From Gammaproteobacteria bacterium (GTDB lineage Bacteria > Pseudomonadota > Gammaproteobacteria > Steroidobacterales > GCA-2729495), in assembly GCA_024277915.1 (NCBI GenBank), contig JAJRUG010000040.1, forward strand, positions 1-48,597: a DNA stretch of 48,597 bases. Reading direction: 5' to 3'. The notes beneath the pieces were generated by a model. The model had not been told where the DNA came from and did no database searches. It saw only the letters and a list, made by a program, of their open reading frames with translations. Each line of letters begins with the position of its first letter. The stretch's first letter is position 1. This document shows positions 7,804 through 17,302 of the stretch, piece after piece. A program made the position numbers and the translations under genes.

Positions 7804-8931
7804 TCACCTCATTAATTGATCCAGCACTTTTCTGTAAACCGATTTCATCAACTCAATGTCCCCAACCGGAATTTGCTCATTCGCCTTGTGAATCGTGGTA
7901 TTCACCGGGCCAAATTCCACAACCTGTGCACCGCCTGGCGCGATAAATCTGCCATCAGAAGTGCCACCCCCGGTAGAAAGCTCTGGTTGGGTGCCGGTGA
8001 TGCTGCTGACCGCTTCTTGTACAGCGTCGGTCAGCTGACCTGGTGGCGTCAGGAAAGGCTCGCCCGACAAATGCCAGTCGAGTGTGTATTCCAGGCCATG
8101 CGAATCGAACAGTTCATGTACAAATGTTTGCAGTTGTTGATGGGTCCAGACGGTTGAATATCGAAAATTGAATCGGGCGTTAAGGCTGCCCGGCGTGACG
8201 TTTGGTGCCCCGGCGTCGCTCGCAATGTTGACCATTTGAAAACTTGTCGGGGGATAAAATTCATTTCCTTCATCAACAGGTTTTGCATAGAGTTCTGCCA
8301 GCACCGGCGCCAGTGACTGGATCGGATTACTGGCAAGTTCAGGATAGGCTACATGCCCCTGAAGTCCGTGTACTGTCAGCATAGCGCTGAGTGAACCGCG
8401 GCGCCCGATACGAACCGTATCGCCAAGTTTGTCGCAGCACGAGGGTTCCCCGATCACACACCAGTCAATGGTTTCATTGCGGCTGTTCAGCGTTTCCATC
8501 ACCCTCAGCGTGCCGTCCCGGGCGCGACCCTCTTCATCACTGGTGATAAGAAAAGCGATCGACCCGCTGTGGTTGCTGTTTTTGCCGACGAATTCGACTG
8601 CGGCATCAATCATCGCGGCAAGACTTGCCTTCATATCCGCGGCGCCCCGCCCATATAAAATACCAGCCCTGATTTCCGGCTTGAACGGGTCAGTGTTCCA
8701 GTGTTCAATCGGACCAGCAGGAACGACGTCGGTGTGGCCTGCAAAACACAACACCGGATTTTCCGTGCCCCGTCGTGCCCAGAGATTGCTCACATCGCCG
8801 AAGGGGAGGGATTCAATTGTGAATCCGGCAGTCCGGAGCCTGTTGGCGATCAGCTGCTGGCAGCCGGCGTCATCGGGGGTGACCGATGCGCATCGCATCA
8901 GTTCAGTGGCAAAATCGATCGTTGAGGACAT
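7804..8931 (-). CDS. dapE: Succinyl-diaminopimelate desuccinylase
   Basis: A 375-residue M20-family zinc enzyme that hydrolyses N-succinyl-LL-2,6-diaminopimelate to LL-DAP and succinate in lysine and peptidoglycan precursor synthesis. CFAGHTDVVPAG (about 62-73) carries the first metal His and Asp, GRGAADMK the bridging Asp, TSDEEG the catalytic Glu pair, and NTTIHKANE near the C-terminus the last His ligand. The size equals E. coli DapE (375). It is the last gene of a minus-strand series with the ArsC-like gene (7 bp upstream), dapD, glnD and map; dapD and dapE act in the same pathway. Confidence 0.97.
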   Translation of the reverse strand: MSSTIDFATELMRCASVTPDDAGCQQLIANRLRTAGFTIESLPFGDVSNLWARRGTENPVLCFAGHTDVVPAGPIEHWNTDPFKPEIRAGILYGRGAADMKASLAAMIDAAVEFVGKNSNHSGSIAFLITSDEEGRARDGTLRVMETLNSRNETIDWCVIGEPSCCDKLGDTVRIGRRGSLSAMLTVHGLQGHVAYPELASNPIQSLAPVLAELYAKPVDEGNEFYPPTSFQMVNIASDAGAPNVTPGSLNARFNFRYSTVWTHQQLQTFVHELFDSHGLEYTLDWHLSGEPFLTPPGQLTDAVQEAVSSITGTQPELSTGGGTSDGRFIAPGGAQVVEFGPVNTTIHKANEQIPVGDIELMKSVYRKVLDQLMR

Positions 8932-8938
8932 TCAGGAA

Positions 8939-9295
8939 TCAGGCTTCAGAAAGCAGTCGTCGGTACCGTGTCTCGTCAAATCCGAGGATAAGCCGGTCAC
9001 CAAGATCCAGCACAGGTCGCTTGAGTATTGTGGGATAGTTAAGAATCAGTTGCCTTGCCGTATCCGGTGCCAGCTCTGAACGGTCGACCTCGGGAATTCT
9101 TCGCCATGTGATACTTCTTTTGTTCAGAAGGTTTTCCCAGCTTGTTTTGTTTTGCCAATCGCGTAGCAGTTTGTCACTTATTCCATCATCACGAATATCT
9201 CTATATTCATGTGTGATGCCATGGGTTGACAACCAGTTTATCGCCGCTTTGCAGTTACTGCAGCTGCGAATTCCATAAATGGTGACGGTACTCAT
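8939..9295 (-). CDS. yffB: ArsC/Spx-family protein, YffB-like
   Basis: A 118-residue thioredoxin-fold protein. YGIRSCSNCKAAINWL at the N-terminus has a CxxC (C12 and C15) in place of the single cysteine of true arsenate reductases. LNKRS and the C-terminal RPVLD/LILGFDE pattern are typical of the ArsC/Spx family. YffB-type proteins are encoded next to dapE in many gammaproteobacteria, as here, and are thought to be glutathione-dependent thiol reductases; the physiological substrate is unknown. Arsenate resistance is not supported by the neighbours. Confidence 0.85.
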   Translation of the reverse strand: MSTVTIYGIRSCSNCKAAINWLSTHGITHEYRDIRDDGISDKLLRDWQNKTSWENLLNKRSITWRRIPEVDRSELAPDTARQLILNYPTILKRPVLDLGDRLILGFDETRYRRLLSEA

Positions 9296-9322
9296 TTTTT
9301 ATGTTGCCATGGTATTCGGGCG

Positions 9323-10144
9323 CTATTCAGACCGGAGCAGTTCATTGATAGCGGTCTTGCTGCGGGTCTTCGCATCAACCTGCTTTACGATGACCGCACA
9401 GTAGAGTCCGCATTTCCCAACACTGGATGGTAGTGTACCCGGGACCACTACGGCCCCGGCCGGAACCCTTCCGTATGTGATCTCATCAGTTGCCCGGTTA
9501 TAAATACGGGTGCTCTGGCCGATAAAAACACCCATGGAAATGACAGCACCTTCTTCGACGACAACACCCTCGACGATTTCGGAGCGTGCCCCGATAAAAC
9601 AGTTATCTTCAATGATCGTCGGCCCGGCCTGAACAGGCTCCAGCACCCCGCCAATTCCGACTCCGCCGGAAAGATGCACGTTCTTTCCGATCTGCGCGCA
9701 GCTGCCAACGGTAGTCCATGTATCAACCAGTGTTCCGCTGTCGATGTAAGCACCAATATTGACATAGGAGGGCATCAGCACAACGTTTTTGGCAATATGA
9801 GCACCGCGTCGAACCAGCGCATCGGGCACGACTCGTATACCAGCCTCCGCAAATGATTCCTGACTCATGCCATGAAACTTCATCGGGACTTTATCGTAAT
9901 AATTGGAATGCCCCCCTGAAATCGCACGGCTCGGTTCGATGCCGAAATACAGCAGTACAGCTTTTTTCAACCATTGGTTGACTGTCCAGTTGCCATCTGT
10001 TTTTTCCGCAACTCTCAAGCTGCCATTGTTGAGGTAATCGATCGCCGTATGAACCGCATCCCGCAAATCCGGAGCAGGATTGGCCGGATCCAGAGTTGCT
10101 CTGTCCTCAAACGCGAGTTCGATTATTTTTTTCAGATCTTCCAT
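9323..10144 (-). CDS. dapD: 2,3,4,5-tetrahydropyridine-2,6-dicarboxylate N-succinyltransferase
   Basis: A 273-residue trimeric hexapeptide-repeat acyltransferase that succinylates tetrahydrodipicolinate with succinyl-CoA, two steps before DapE. Recognisable stretches are LRVAEK and QWLKKAVLL in the N-terminal domain, then the left-handed beta helix with [34 protein letters not shown] and [13 protein letters not shown] chose ATG 10144 because it gives the usual N-terminus ([12 protein letters not shown]) and length (E. coli 274). A TTG three codons earlier at 10153 is possible. It lies 11 bp behind glnD. Confidence 0.97.
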   Translation of the reverse strand: MEDLKKIIELAFEDRATLDPANPAPDLRDAVHTAIDYLNNGSLRVAEKTDGNWTVNQWLKKAVLLYFGIEPSRAISGGHSNYYDKVPMKFHGMSQESFAEAGIRVVPDALVRRGAHIAKNVVLMPSYVNIGAYIDSGTLVDTWTTVGSCAQIGKNVHLSGGVGIGGVLEPVQAGPTIIEDNCFIGARSEIVEGVVVEEGAVISMGVFIGQSTRIYNRATDEITYGRVPAGAVVVPGTLPSSVGKCGLYCAVIVKQVDAKTRSKTAINELLRSE

Positions 10145-10155
10145 CTTTACCAAGT

Positions 10156-12873
10156 TTATAGAGATTGCAGGCCGTCGGTAAGGGCTTTTTTCAGTTGCTC
10201 ACAGCTTTCTTTATCCAGTGGCTGGCCGGCATTGTCGGTAATATGGAATATATCTTCAGTTCGTTCACCCACAGTCGCGATTTTCGCAGTATGGATGCTG
10301 ATCTGGTGCTCCTGGAGGATTTTCCCGGTGTCGGACAGCAAGCCGGGCCGATCACTGGCAATCAGTTCCATGACGGTATGCTTTTCAACAGTGTTGGTTG
10401 AAAATGTTACCAGCGTCGGAGTGGAGAAAATTCGCACCTGCCGAGGTGTTCTGCGGGTCACGTTTGTTGCGAGATTGCTTGTGCTGGATATTGCCTGAAT
10501 CAGGCGATGCCTGATTTTTTCCCGGCGGCGGTCTTCCTGGATCCGTTCCCCGGTCTGTTCCAGAACAACATAGGTCGATATGCTGTAGCCATTCGCGAGC
10601 GACAGCACCCGGGCATCTGCAATCGTCAGGCCGAGTTCATCGAAAATCCCGGTCGCGGTGGCAAAGGTATAGGTTCCCTGTGGTGTGTACACAAAAATGC
10701 CGGTGCCTGCTGCTCCCGGTTCATCACGAATATCGACAATAACCTGCTCATCCGGCCTGTTGGTATTCGATAGAAGCCGCGTATGCCAGGCAATCTCCTC
10801 CGCCTTGCAGCGCAGGAAGTATTCACTGCCCAGCTCAGACCAGACAGTATCAATCGTAGTGCTTTCAATGCCGCTGCCACTGAGCAATTTACGAGCATTT
10901 ATTTTGTGCTCTTCCTGTAACTCCTCCCGGTCAATCGGGTTTTCCAGGCCACGTCGGAGTGCCTGCCGTGCCAACAGGTAGAGTTCTGTAAACAACTGCG
11001 ATTTCCAGGTATTCCACAGGCTGGGGTTAGTGGCGCGAACATCGGCAACAGTCAGGACAAACAGGTAATCAAGATGCACCTGATCACCAACAGTTTCAGC
11101 AAATCTGCGGATCACTTCCGGGTCATTGATATCCTGCTTTTGTGCAGTCAGGGACAGGACAAGATGTTGCCGAACCAGCCATGCGACCAGACGTGATTCA
11201 TAGCGGCTCATGCCGTGCTCAAGGCAAAATGATTCAGCGTCAACGGCGCCAAGGAGTGAATGGTCCCCACCCCGTCCTTTTGCAATATCGTGGAACAGAC
11301 CCGCGATATAGGCTACTTCGGGAACAGGCAGGGCCTGCATGATTTCAGAGCACTGCGGGAACTCATGGTCAAACCGGCTGAGTGCAAATCGCCGCAGATT
11401 GCTGACCACGAACAGCGTATGGGCATCAATGGTGTAGGCATGAAACAGATCATATTGCATTCTGCCGACGATTCGGCCGAACGCAGGTATGTAGCTGGCC
11501 AGTACACCGTACAGATTCATCCGGCGCAGGCCGTGTGTGACACCTTCCGGCGCGCGGAGTATTTGCAGAAACAATTGATGATGGCGCGGGTTTTGCCGGA
11601 ACTCGTCATCGATCAGCTGCAGACTGCGCTTGATCAGCCCAATCGTTCTCGCACTGACGCCCTTGAGCTCCGGGTATTGTTGCAGTAGCAGAAAAAGTTC
11701 CAGCAGTGCAGATGGATTCCGCTCAAAGACCTCGTCATCAATGGTTTGCAGGAAACCATTCTTCGAACCGAAACGTTCATTGATGTGTTCCACCCGTACG
11801 TCCGGGTTTAACAATATTGCTTCTTGATAAAGCTGCAGCAGCATCTCGTTTAGCCGGCTAAGCTCCATCACCGTTCTGTAATAGCGTTGCATCAGCTGTT
11901 CAACGGCCAGCATGTATGAGGCATCCTGGTAACCGAATATTTCAGCGATCTTTGTCTGGTAGTCGAATAGCAACCGATCCTCGCGTCGACCGGTCAGTGT
12001 GTGCAGGGCAAAGCGAATTCGCCACAGGAACTCTCGCCCTTCACGCAGCAGATGCAGCTGTTCACTGGTCAGGAAGCCATGGGCGACCAGTTCGCCGAGA
12101 CGTCCCGAATTAAAATGCCTGTAAGTGACCCAGACAACCATCTGGATATCCCGCAAACCACCCGGGCCGCCTTTGACATTCGGTTCGAGATTGTAAGCAG
12201 TGTCGTTGTATCGTAAATGCCGGGCTTGCTGCTCTTTCAACTTGGCCTCGAAGAACACTTTTGAGGGCCAGATATTCCCGGGTCCGGTGGCGGCCCGCAT
12301 TTCGTCATAGAGTGTTGCGGGTCCGCGCAACACTCTCGATTCCATGAGCGTCGTGGCAATCGTGATATCGCCTTTGCTTTGCTCCCGGCATTCGCTCACT
12401 GTGCGGGTGCTATGTCCAACCTCCAGTCCGATGTCCCATAACATCGTTAAAAAAGCCGCCACCTGATCGCCCGCCTTTTTCCTGGTTTCGCGAGGCAACT
12501 CTGGCAGCAGGATCAGCAGGTCAATATCAGAGTAGGGATGGAGTTCGCCGCGGCCAAAACCGCCCACCGCGATCAGGGCAACTTCATCAAGCGCCGAAGC
12601 GGACCGTTTCCAGGCGGCCAGAATGACCAGATCAACCAGTTGCGCGAAATCAGTAACCAGTTCACCGGTGGGATGGTTCGCCAAAAAACGCTTTTTCAAT
12701 GCCTCTCGCCCGGCTGTGAGAAGGTGCCGGAGTTCCGCAATACCGATTTCGGAACCATTCAGGCGAGATTCGATGCCCGCCCAATCCATTGCCAGCCCCG
12801 AAGGGATGAGGACTTCCGCCGCCAGTTCGTCAGCAATGGGCAAGTCTGTTCGATCCCCGGGCGGCTGACTCAC
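10156..12873 (-). CDS. glnD: Bifunctional uridylyltransferase/uridylyl-removing enzyme GlnD
   Basis: A 905-residue nitrogen sensor that uridylylates PII proteins under nitrogen limitation and removes UMP when glutamine is high. The nucleotidyltransferase motif [15 protein letters not shown] is at about 104-118. A linker of the GlnD type with [12 protein letters not shown] follows. The HD-domain hydrolase is marked by [15 protein letters not shown] in the middle of the protein. Two C-terminal ACT domains bind glutamine ([11 protein letters not shown]... and [11 protein letters not shown]...). The length is close to E. coli GlnD (890). GTG 12873 overlaps the map stop by 4 nt, giving the conserved map-glnD-dapD order. 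Confidence 0.97.
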   Translation of the reverse strand: MSQPPGDRTDLPIADELAAEVLIPSGLAMDWAGIESRLNGSEIGIAELRHLLTAGREALKKRFLANHPTGELVTDFAQLVDLVILAAWKRSASALDEVALIAVGGFGRGELHPYSDIDLLILLPELPRETRKKAGDQVAAFLTMLWDIGLEVGHSTRTVSECREQSKGDITIATTLMESRVLRGPATLYDEMRAATGPGNIWPSKVFFEAKLKEQQARHLRYNDTAYNLEPNVKGGPGGLRDIQMVVWVTYRHFNSGRLGELVAHGFLTSEQLHLLREGREFLWRIRFALHTLTGRREDRLLFDYQTKIAEIFGYQDASYMLAVEQLMQRYYRTVMELSRLNEMLLQLYQEAILLNPDVRVEHINERFGSKNGFLQTIDDEVFERNPSALLELFLLLQQYPELKGVSARTIGLIKRSLQLIDDEFRQNPRHHQLFLQILRAPEGVTHGLRRMNLYGVLASYIPAFGRIVGRMQYDLFHAYTIDAHTLFVVSNLRRFALSRFDHEFPQCSEIMQALPVPEVAYIAGLFHDIAKGRGGDHSLLGAVDAESFCLEHGMSRYESRLVAWLVRQHLVLSLTAQKQDINDPEVIRRFAETVGDQVHLDYLFVLTVADVRATNPSLWNTWKSQLFTELYLLARQALRRGLENPIDREELQEEHKINARKLLSGSGIESTTIDTVWSELGSEYFLRCKAEEIAWHTRLLSNTNRPDEQVIVDIRDEPGAAGTGIFVYTPQGTYTFATATGIFDELGLTIADARVLSLANGYSISTYVVLEQTGERIQEDRRREKIRHRLIQAISSTSNLATNVTRRTPRQVRIFSTPTLVTFSTNTVEKHTVMELIASDRPGLLSDTGKILQEHQISIHTAKIATVGERTEDIFHITDNAGQPLDKESCEQLKKALTDGLQSL

Positions 12874-13652
12874 GGCTGTTTCCTGACGGCTCTGTCTTCT
12901 GCTCCCAGTGTCAGAACTTCATGTCCGGTCGAGGTGACCAGAATGGTGTGTTCCCATTGAGCAGACAGCGAACGATCCTTTGTGATTACGGTCCATCCAT
13001 CGGGTAGTAATCGAACGTGCCGTTTGCCGATATTGACCATCGGTTCTATCGTGAAGGTCATTCCTTCGCGCAACTCGATACCTGTCCCGGGCCGGCCATA
13101 GTGCAGCACCTGCGGATCTTCATGAAATACCCGGCCGATTCCATGGCCGCAATATTCCCGGACAATGCTGCATTTCCGGGATTCGGCGAAAGTCTGAATA
13201 CAGTGCCCGATATCACCAAGAAAATTTCCGGGTTTTACTTTCTCGATGCCTTTCCACATTGCTTCATAGGCGACCCGGGCAATACGTTCACCAGATACGG
13301 TAGGTTTGCCAGCGATGAACATGCGGCTGCTGTCGCCGTGGAACCCGTCTTTAATAACAGTGACGTCGATATTGACAATGTCACCGTGTCGAAGACTGCG
13401 GTCACCGGGAATACCGTGGCAGACTACATGGTTGATCGAGGTGCAAATTGACTTGGGAAATCCCCGGTAGTTCAACGGAGCAGGAATCGCTTGCTGCACA
13501 TCGACTATGTAATCGTGGCAGATCTGATCCAGCTCAGCGGAGGTAATACCCGGGCGAACGTGCTCCCCGATCATATCCAGCACATCTGCTGTCAGTCGGC
13601 CCGAGATGCGCATCCTGGCTTGTTCTTCGGTGGTTTTGATAGTGATCGTCAT
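12870..13652 (-). CDS. map: Type I methionine aminopeptidase
   Basis: A 260-residue cytosolic metallopeptidase that removes the initiator Met from nascent proteins. Metal ligands are visible: the Asp pair in VNIDVTVIKDGFHGDSS, His in YCGHGIGRVFHEDP, Glu in FTIEPM and Glu in QWEHTILV. The size matches E. coli Map (264). It is the first gene of the minus-strand map-glnD-dapD group and diverges from rpsB, the arrangement seen in E. coli. The divergent gap is 247 bp. Confidence 0.97.
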   Translation of the reverse strand: MTITIKTTEEQARMRISGRLTADVLDMIGEHVRPGITSAELDQICHDYIVDVQQAIPAPLNYRGFPKSICTSINHVVCHGIPGDRSLRHGDIVNIDVTVIKDGFHGDSSRMFIAGKPTVSGERIARVAYEAMWKGIEKVKPGNFLGDIGHCIQTFAESRKCSIVREYCGHGIGRVFHEDPQVLHYGRPGTGIELREGMTFTIEPMVNIGKRHVRLLPDGWTVITKDRSLSAQWEHTILVTSTGHEVLTLGAEDRAVRKQP

Positions 13653-13748
13653 AGTGCCCCATAGTAGTGTAGCCCCTGCAGACTACCCCAGATATTTAAC
13701 ATAAGCCCGTCATGGCCACATCGAGGCCGGAGAGGGCGGCTTGAAAGT

Positions 13749-13777
13749 TTGTTGCGGATTCGCGGGTATGGTATAAA
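13749..13777 (+). promoter_or_regulatory. Predicted rpsB promoter with GC-rich discriminator
   Basis: TTGTTG (13749-13754) and TATAAA (13772-13777) are separated by 17 bp. GCGCGCGCC (13778-13786) follows the -10 directly, the GC-rich discriminator typical of stringently controlled translation-gene promoters. Transcription would start near 13784-13787, leaving a leader of about 115 nt before rpsB. Confidence 0.6.
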
Positions 13778-13784
13778 GCGCGCG

Positions 13785-13899
13785 CCTTACAGGCAATTTA
13801 ATCCACACATGTACCGACACGACCAGCCGGGTGCCTGAACTAGATTCGGGTTGCTGATCGGGGTACATGGAGGCCCAACCCATACATGGAGTATAAATA
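13785..13899 (+). promoter_or_regulatory. rpsB 5' leader, candidate S2 autoregulatory structure
   Basis: The leader can close a long stem between ATGTACC (13809-13815) and GGTACAT (13862-13868), with GC-rich arms inside. ACATGGAG occurs twice (13865-13872 and 13884-13891); the second copy is the rpsB Shine-Dalgarno (TGGAG, 8-nt spacer). In E. coli, S2 represses rpsB-tsf through the rpsB leader. That this leader does the same is inferred from its position and structure only. Confidence 0.45.
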
Positions 13900-14937
13900 A
13901 TGGCAGACGTCAGCATGCGTCATATGCTGGAGGCTGGTGTGCACTTTGGTCACCAGACCCGGTATTGGAATCCCAAAATGGCACCATTTATCTTTGGTGC
14001 GCGCAACAAAATTCATATCATCAACCTGGAAAAGACAGTTCCGCTGTATCAATCAGCCTGTACTTTCGCCAAAAATCTCGCTGCAGATCGTGGAAAAGTG
14101 CTGTTCGTCGGCACTAAACGCGCCGCTCGTGATGCCGTGCGACAAGAAGCAGAACGATGTGGCATGCCATTCGTTTGCCATCGCTGGCTTGGGGGTATGC
14201 TGACTAATTTCAAAACGATCAAACGCTCAATCAAGCGACTCGAAGAGCTTCGTCAGCAGGAGGCTGATGGCTTTTTTGCTCAGTTGACCAAGAAAGAAGT
14301 ACTGCAGCTTCATCGCGAAGAAGAAAAGCTCGATCGAACTCTCGGCGGAATCAAGGACATGGGTGGGCTTCCTGATGCCATTTTTGTCATTGATGTCGGG
14401 CACGAGAAGATAGCAATCCATGAGGCTCGGGTACTCGGTATACCGGTCATTGCTGTTGTTGATACCAATTGTTCGCCAGACCAGGTCGATTACCTGATTC
14501 CTGGTAACGATGATGCAATGCGGGCCGCACAGTTATATTCAGCAGGTATCGCTGATGCCATTCTTGAGGGCAAGGATTCCATACCTGCGCTACCTGGCGG
14601 AGAAGATGAATTCGTTGAGCTGGATGAAAAGGGCAAGCCGAAGACACAAAAAAGCCGGAAACGGGCAACAAGTGCCAAGCGAACGCCACGAAGCAGTAAG
14701 CCAGCGGCCGGGAAGACGGCTGAGTCAGCCAAAACTGATGCGACAGACAGCACTGAAAAACCGGCGCCTGAGGTCAAATCAGATGCCGAAACGGAAGTGA
14801 AGGTGAAGCCCGCAGCAAAAGAAGCAGTTGCTGAAACATCAGTAAAAGAGGCCTCAGCGGCGGAATCGGTCGCAGAACCGGAACCGGTGAAACAAGACCC
14901 GGTGGAGCAAGACCCGGTGGAGCAAGACAAAGAGTAG
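13900..14937 (+). CDS. rpsB: 30S ribosomal protein S2 with long C-terminal extension
   Basis: A 345-residue protein; E. coli S2 has 241. Residues 1 to about 240 are ordinary S2 ([48 protein letters not shown]), which bind the 30S subunit near the anti-Shine-Dalgarno helix and recruit S1. The last 100 or so residues are low-complexity: first basic (Lys/Arg/Ser/Thr-rich), then acidic and rich in Ala/Glu/Pro, ending in three near-identical 15-bp units. The tail is probably disordered. It starts the rpsB-tsf-pyrH-frr-uppS-cdsA cluster. Confidence 0.96.
   Translation: MADVSMRHMLEAGVHFGHQTRYWNPKMAPFIFGARNKIHIINLEKTVPLYQSACTFAKNLAADRGKVLFVGTKRAARDAVRQEAERCGMPFVCHRWLGGMLTNFKTIKRSIKRLEELRQQEADGFFAQLTKKEVLQLHREEEKLDRTLGGIKDMGGLPDAIFVIDVGHEKIAIHEARVLGIPVIAVVDTNCSPDQVDYLIPGNDDAMRAAQLYSAGIADAILEGKDSIPALPGGEDEFVELDEKGKPKTQKSRKRATSAKRTPRSSKPAAGKTAESAKTDATDSTEKPAPEVKSDAETEVKVKPAAKEAVAETSVKEASAAESVAEPEPVKQDPVEQDPVEQDKE
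14881..14925 (+). repeat. 15-bp tandem repeat at the end of rpsB
   Basis: Units are GAACCGGTGAAACAA, GACCCGGTGGAGCAA and GACCCGGTGGAGCAA. The last two are identical; the first differs at three positions. They encode the Glu/Asp-Pro-Val-Lys/Glu-Gln pentapeptide. The 15-bp period keeps the frame, so copy number could vary between strains without truncating S2. Confidence 0.85.
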
Positions 14938-14995
14938 TTGGCCGGTTGGAACGCGCAGCAAATATTCTGGAAAAAATTCCGAGGACTTATTCGAG

Positions 14996-15898
14996 ATGAC
15001 GATTACAGCGAGTCAGGTCAAAGAGCTAAGAGAGCTTACTGGTGCTGGCATGATGGAGTGTAAAAGAGCACTGACTGAAGTGGGTGGCGAGCTGGAAGCC
15101 GCCAAGGATCTGTTGCGTAAATCAGGACAGGCGTTGGCGGACAAAAAAGCCGGACGTATTGCCGCTGAAGGCATGATTGCCTGCCTTGTTAATGATTAAG
15201 GCAAGGATGCGGTTATCGTGGAGGTCAATTGCGAAACTGATTTCGTTGCAAAGGATGCAAACTTCGTGGCATTTTCGCAGCAGGTCTGTGAGATGGCATT
15301 GCAGCACCAGCCGGCTGATGTTGCCTCGCTCATGGGTCTCGGGACAGCGGCCGGACCAACACTGGAATCGGCACGCCAGGACCTGGTCGCCAAGATCGGT
15401 GAGAAAATCGATGTGCGCCGCTTTCATCTGGTAAAGCCGAAGGGTTCTTTGGGTTGCTATCTTCACGGCGCACGTATCGGTGTGCTGGTTGATGTAGAAG
15501 GGGATGACAGCGGCGAGCTGAGCAAAGACATGGCGATGCACATTGCAGCGACCAATCCGCAATTTGTGTCGGTTGACGATGTCGCTCCGGAAGTTCTCGA
15601 CAAGGAACGTAAATTCCTGACCGGGCAAGCCGAAGAAGAAGGCAAGCCACCTGAAATTGTTGCAAAGATGATCGAGGGACGGCTGCGCAAGTTTCTTGGT
15701 GAAATCACACTCGAAGGACAGGCATTCGTCAAGGATCCGGATATAAAAGTAGGAAAGTTGCTTAAGAAACAGGATGCACGAGTGTGCAGTTTTATTCGCC
15801 TGGAAGTCGGTGAAGGTATTGAAAAGAAGGTCGAGAACTTCGCTGAAGAAGTTGCGGCTCAGGTTGAAGCATCGCGAGGCGATGATGGCCAGGAATGA
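14996..15898 (+). CDS. tsf: Elongation factor Ts, interrupted by an in-frame TAA at codon 68
   Basis: EF-Ts is the essential guanine-nucleotide exchange factor of EF-Tu. ATG 14996 follows GAGGA (14981-14985). Codons 1-67 encode the N-terminal UBA-like domain ([14 protein letters not shown]). Codon 68 is TAA (15197-15199). The same frame then continues without indel as [10 protein letters not shown], the EF-Tu-contacting TDFVAK motif, the core and the C-terminal module to TGA at 15898. The combined length (299 sense codons) fits the family (E. coli 283). The downstream part could restart at GTG 15218, with AAGGA at 15203-15207. TAA is used as a normal stop elsewhere (cdsA, skp, ftsB), so recoding is unlikely. 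A sequencing or assembly error is the simplest explanation; a split EF-Ts or readthrough are alternatives. Confidence 0.9.
15197..15199 (+). other. In-frame nonsense codon (TAA) inside tsf
   Basis: The TAA stands between VND and [10 protein letters not shown], where EF-Ts proteins commonly carry a short polar turn. A single base change from GAA, CAA or AAA would create it. The next base is G. No frameshift or deletion accompanies it. Confidence 0.9.
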
Positions 15899-15971
15899 AA
15901 TGCTGCTCACTTGAATAACGGAATACCTCCATCTGTTGGGAATATTCCTGGCTGGAGCCATCAGGGAAAAC

Positions 15972-16700
15972 ATGGGAAGTTCAGTGCCAGAAAACAGCCG
16001 CATACTGCTCAAACTGAGCGGTGAAGCGTTAATGGGTGATGAAGACTACGGTATTGATCCCGATCTGTTGAATCGAATTGCCGGTGAAGTCAGGCAACTG
16101 GTCGATATGGGGGTCCAGGTCGGGATTGTAATAGGTGGTGGGAACATTTTCCGTGGTGCCGGCCTCGCACGTTCCGGTATGGATAGAGTGACCGGCGATC
16201 ACATGGGCATGCTTGCCACGGTCATTAACGCATTGGCTCTTCAGGACGGGCTTGAGCGGCAGGGCCTGGAAGCACGAGTGATGTCAGCGCTCCAGGTTCA
16301 CGAGATTTGCGAGGACTATATTCGCCGCCGTGCAGTGCGCCACCTGGAAAAAGGAAGGGTAGTGGTGTTTGGCGCCGGTACCGGGAACCCGTTTTTCACC
16401 ACTGACACGGCCGCTGCCTTGAGAGCGATTGAAATCAGTGCTGATATGCTGGTGAAGGCAACCAAGGTTGATGGCGTGTACTCCAGTGATCCGGCGACCA
16501 ATCCGGATGCAAAGAAATTTTCCCGGGTATCCTATGATCGGGTGATCACGGAGAAACTGAACGTCATGGATGCGACTGCCATAGTGATGTGCCGTGACAA
16601 TGATATGCCGCTGAGGGTATTCAATCTTCACAATGAAGGAGACCTGGTGAGCCTGGTTCAGGGTAATGATGTAGGTACACTGGTATCCCATAGCGGCTAG
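15972..16700 (+). CDS. pyrH: UMP kinase
   Basis: A 242-residue amino-acid-kinase-fold enzyme that phosphorylates UMP to UDP with ATP; it is hexameric, activated by GTP and inhibited by UTP. Motifs: LLKLSGEAL near the start, GGGNIFRG for substrate binding, [16 protein letters not shown], and [17 protein letters not shown] chose ATG 15972, preceded by AGGG (15963-15966), which gives the usual length (E. coli 241). A TTG at 15936 would add 12 non-homologous residues. It lies 73 bp after tsf. Confidence 0.97.
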   Translation: MGSSVPENSRILLKLSGEALMGDEDYGIDPDLLNRIAGEVRQLVDMGVQVGIVIGGGNIFRGAGLARSGMDRVTGDHMGMLATVINALALQDGLERQGLEARVMSALQVHEICEDYIRRRAVRHLEKGRVVVFGAGTGNPFFTTDTAAALRAIEISADMLVKATKVDGVYSSDPATNPDAKKFSRVSYDRVITEKLNVMDATAIVMCRDNDMPLRVFNLHNEGDLVSLVQGNDVGTLVSHSG

Positions 16701-16726
16701 TCGGTCATAAAAGCGGAGTAATTGCC

Positions 16727-17284
16727 ATGATCAATGAGATCAAAAAAGATGCAGGGAACCGGATGGCGAAAAGTGTTACCGCATTTTCCCACTCCTTGCA
16801 GAAATTACGAACCGGGCGCGCTCATCCCAGCCTGCTGCAACAGTTGACTGTCGATTATTACGGCTCAGACGTCCCTCTCGATCAGACGGCTAATATTGCC
16901 GTCGAAGACGCTCAAACTCTGTCGGTGACGCCATGGGAACAGCAGATGATCCCTGTTATTGAGAAGGCAATTATCAATTCTGATCTGGGGCTGAATCCGG
17001 TTACAGCCGGTAACGTAATCCGAATACCCCTTCCCCTATTGACGCAGGAGCGACGGCTGGATCTGGCCAAGCTGGTCAGGCATGAGGCAGAAATCGGCAA
17101 GGTTGCCGTGCGCAATGTTCGACGCGATGCGCTCGGTGACATTAAAGACCTGCTAAAGGAGAAGATGATCAGCGAGGACGACGATCGGCGTGCGCATCAG
17201 GAGATTCAAACGCTCACCGACAAATATGTCGCGGAAATTGATCAGGTTTCTGAAGAAAAGCAGAAAGAAATCAAGGATTTTTAG
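16727..17284 (+). CDS. frr: Ribosome recycling factor
   Basis: A 185-residue protein, the same length as E. coli RRF. With EF-G it splits post-termination ribosomes. Typical stretches are [21 protein letters not shown], the domain II segment with [26 protein letters not shown], and [13 protein letters not shown] in the C-terminal helix. ATG 16727 follows GCGGAG (16713-16718). It is in the conserved pyrH-frr-uppS order. Confidence 0.97.
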   Translation: MINEIKKDAGNRMAKSVTAFSHSLQKLRTGRAHPSLLQQLTVDYYGSDVPLDQTANIAVEDAQTLSVTPWEQQMIPVIEKAIINSDLGLNPVTAGNVIRIPLPLLTQERRLDLAKLVRHEAEIGKVAVRNVRRDALGDIKDLLKEKMISEDDDRRAHQEIQTLTDKYVAEIDQVSEEKQKEIKDF

Positions 17285-17302
17285 GGCCAAGCGATATTTA
17301 AA

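Noticed and set aside
7791..7806. Small GCCG/CGGC hairpin between dsbB and dapE
   Set aside because: A 4-bp stem with no T-run on either strand is too weak to call a terminator.
10507..10773. Several 60-170 codon plus-strand frames inside glnD and dapD
   Set aside because: They are shadows of strongly supported minus-strand genes and lack their own Shine-Dalgarno or motifs.
14996..15199. Stop-codon reassignment to explain the TAA in tsf
   Set aside because: TAA ends cdsA, skp, ftsB and the gene at 38314 at their expected lengths, and prfB is intact.
15122..16012. A 296-codon minus-strand frame over tsf
   Set aside because: It lies opposite tsf and the pyrH start, and its length comes from the complement of conserved EF-Ts codons.
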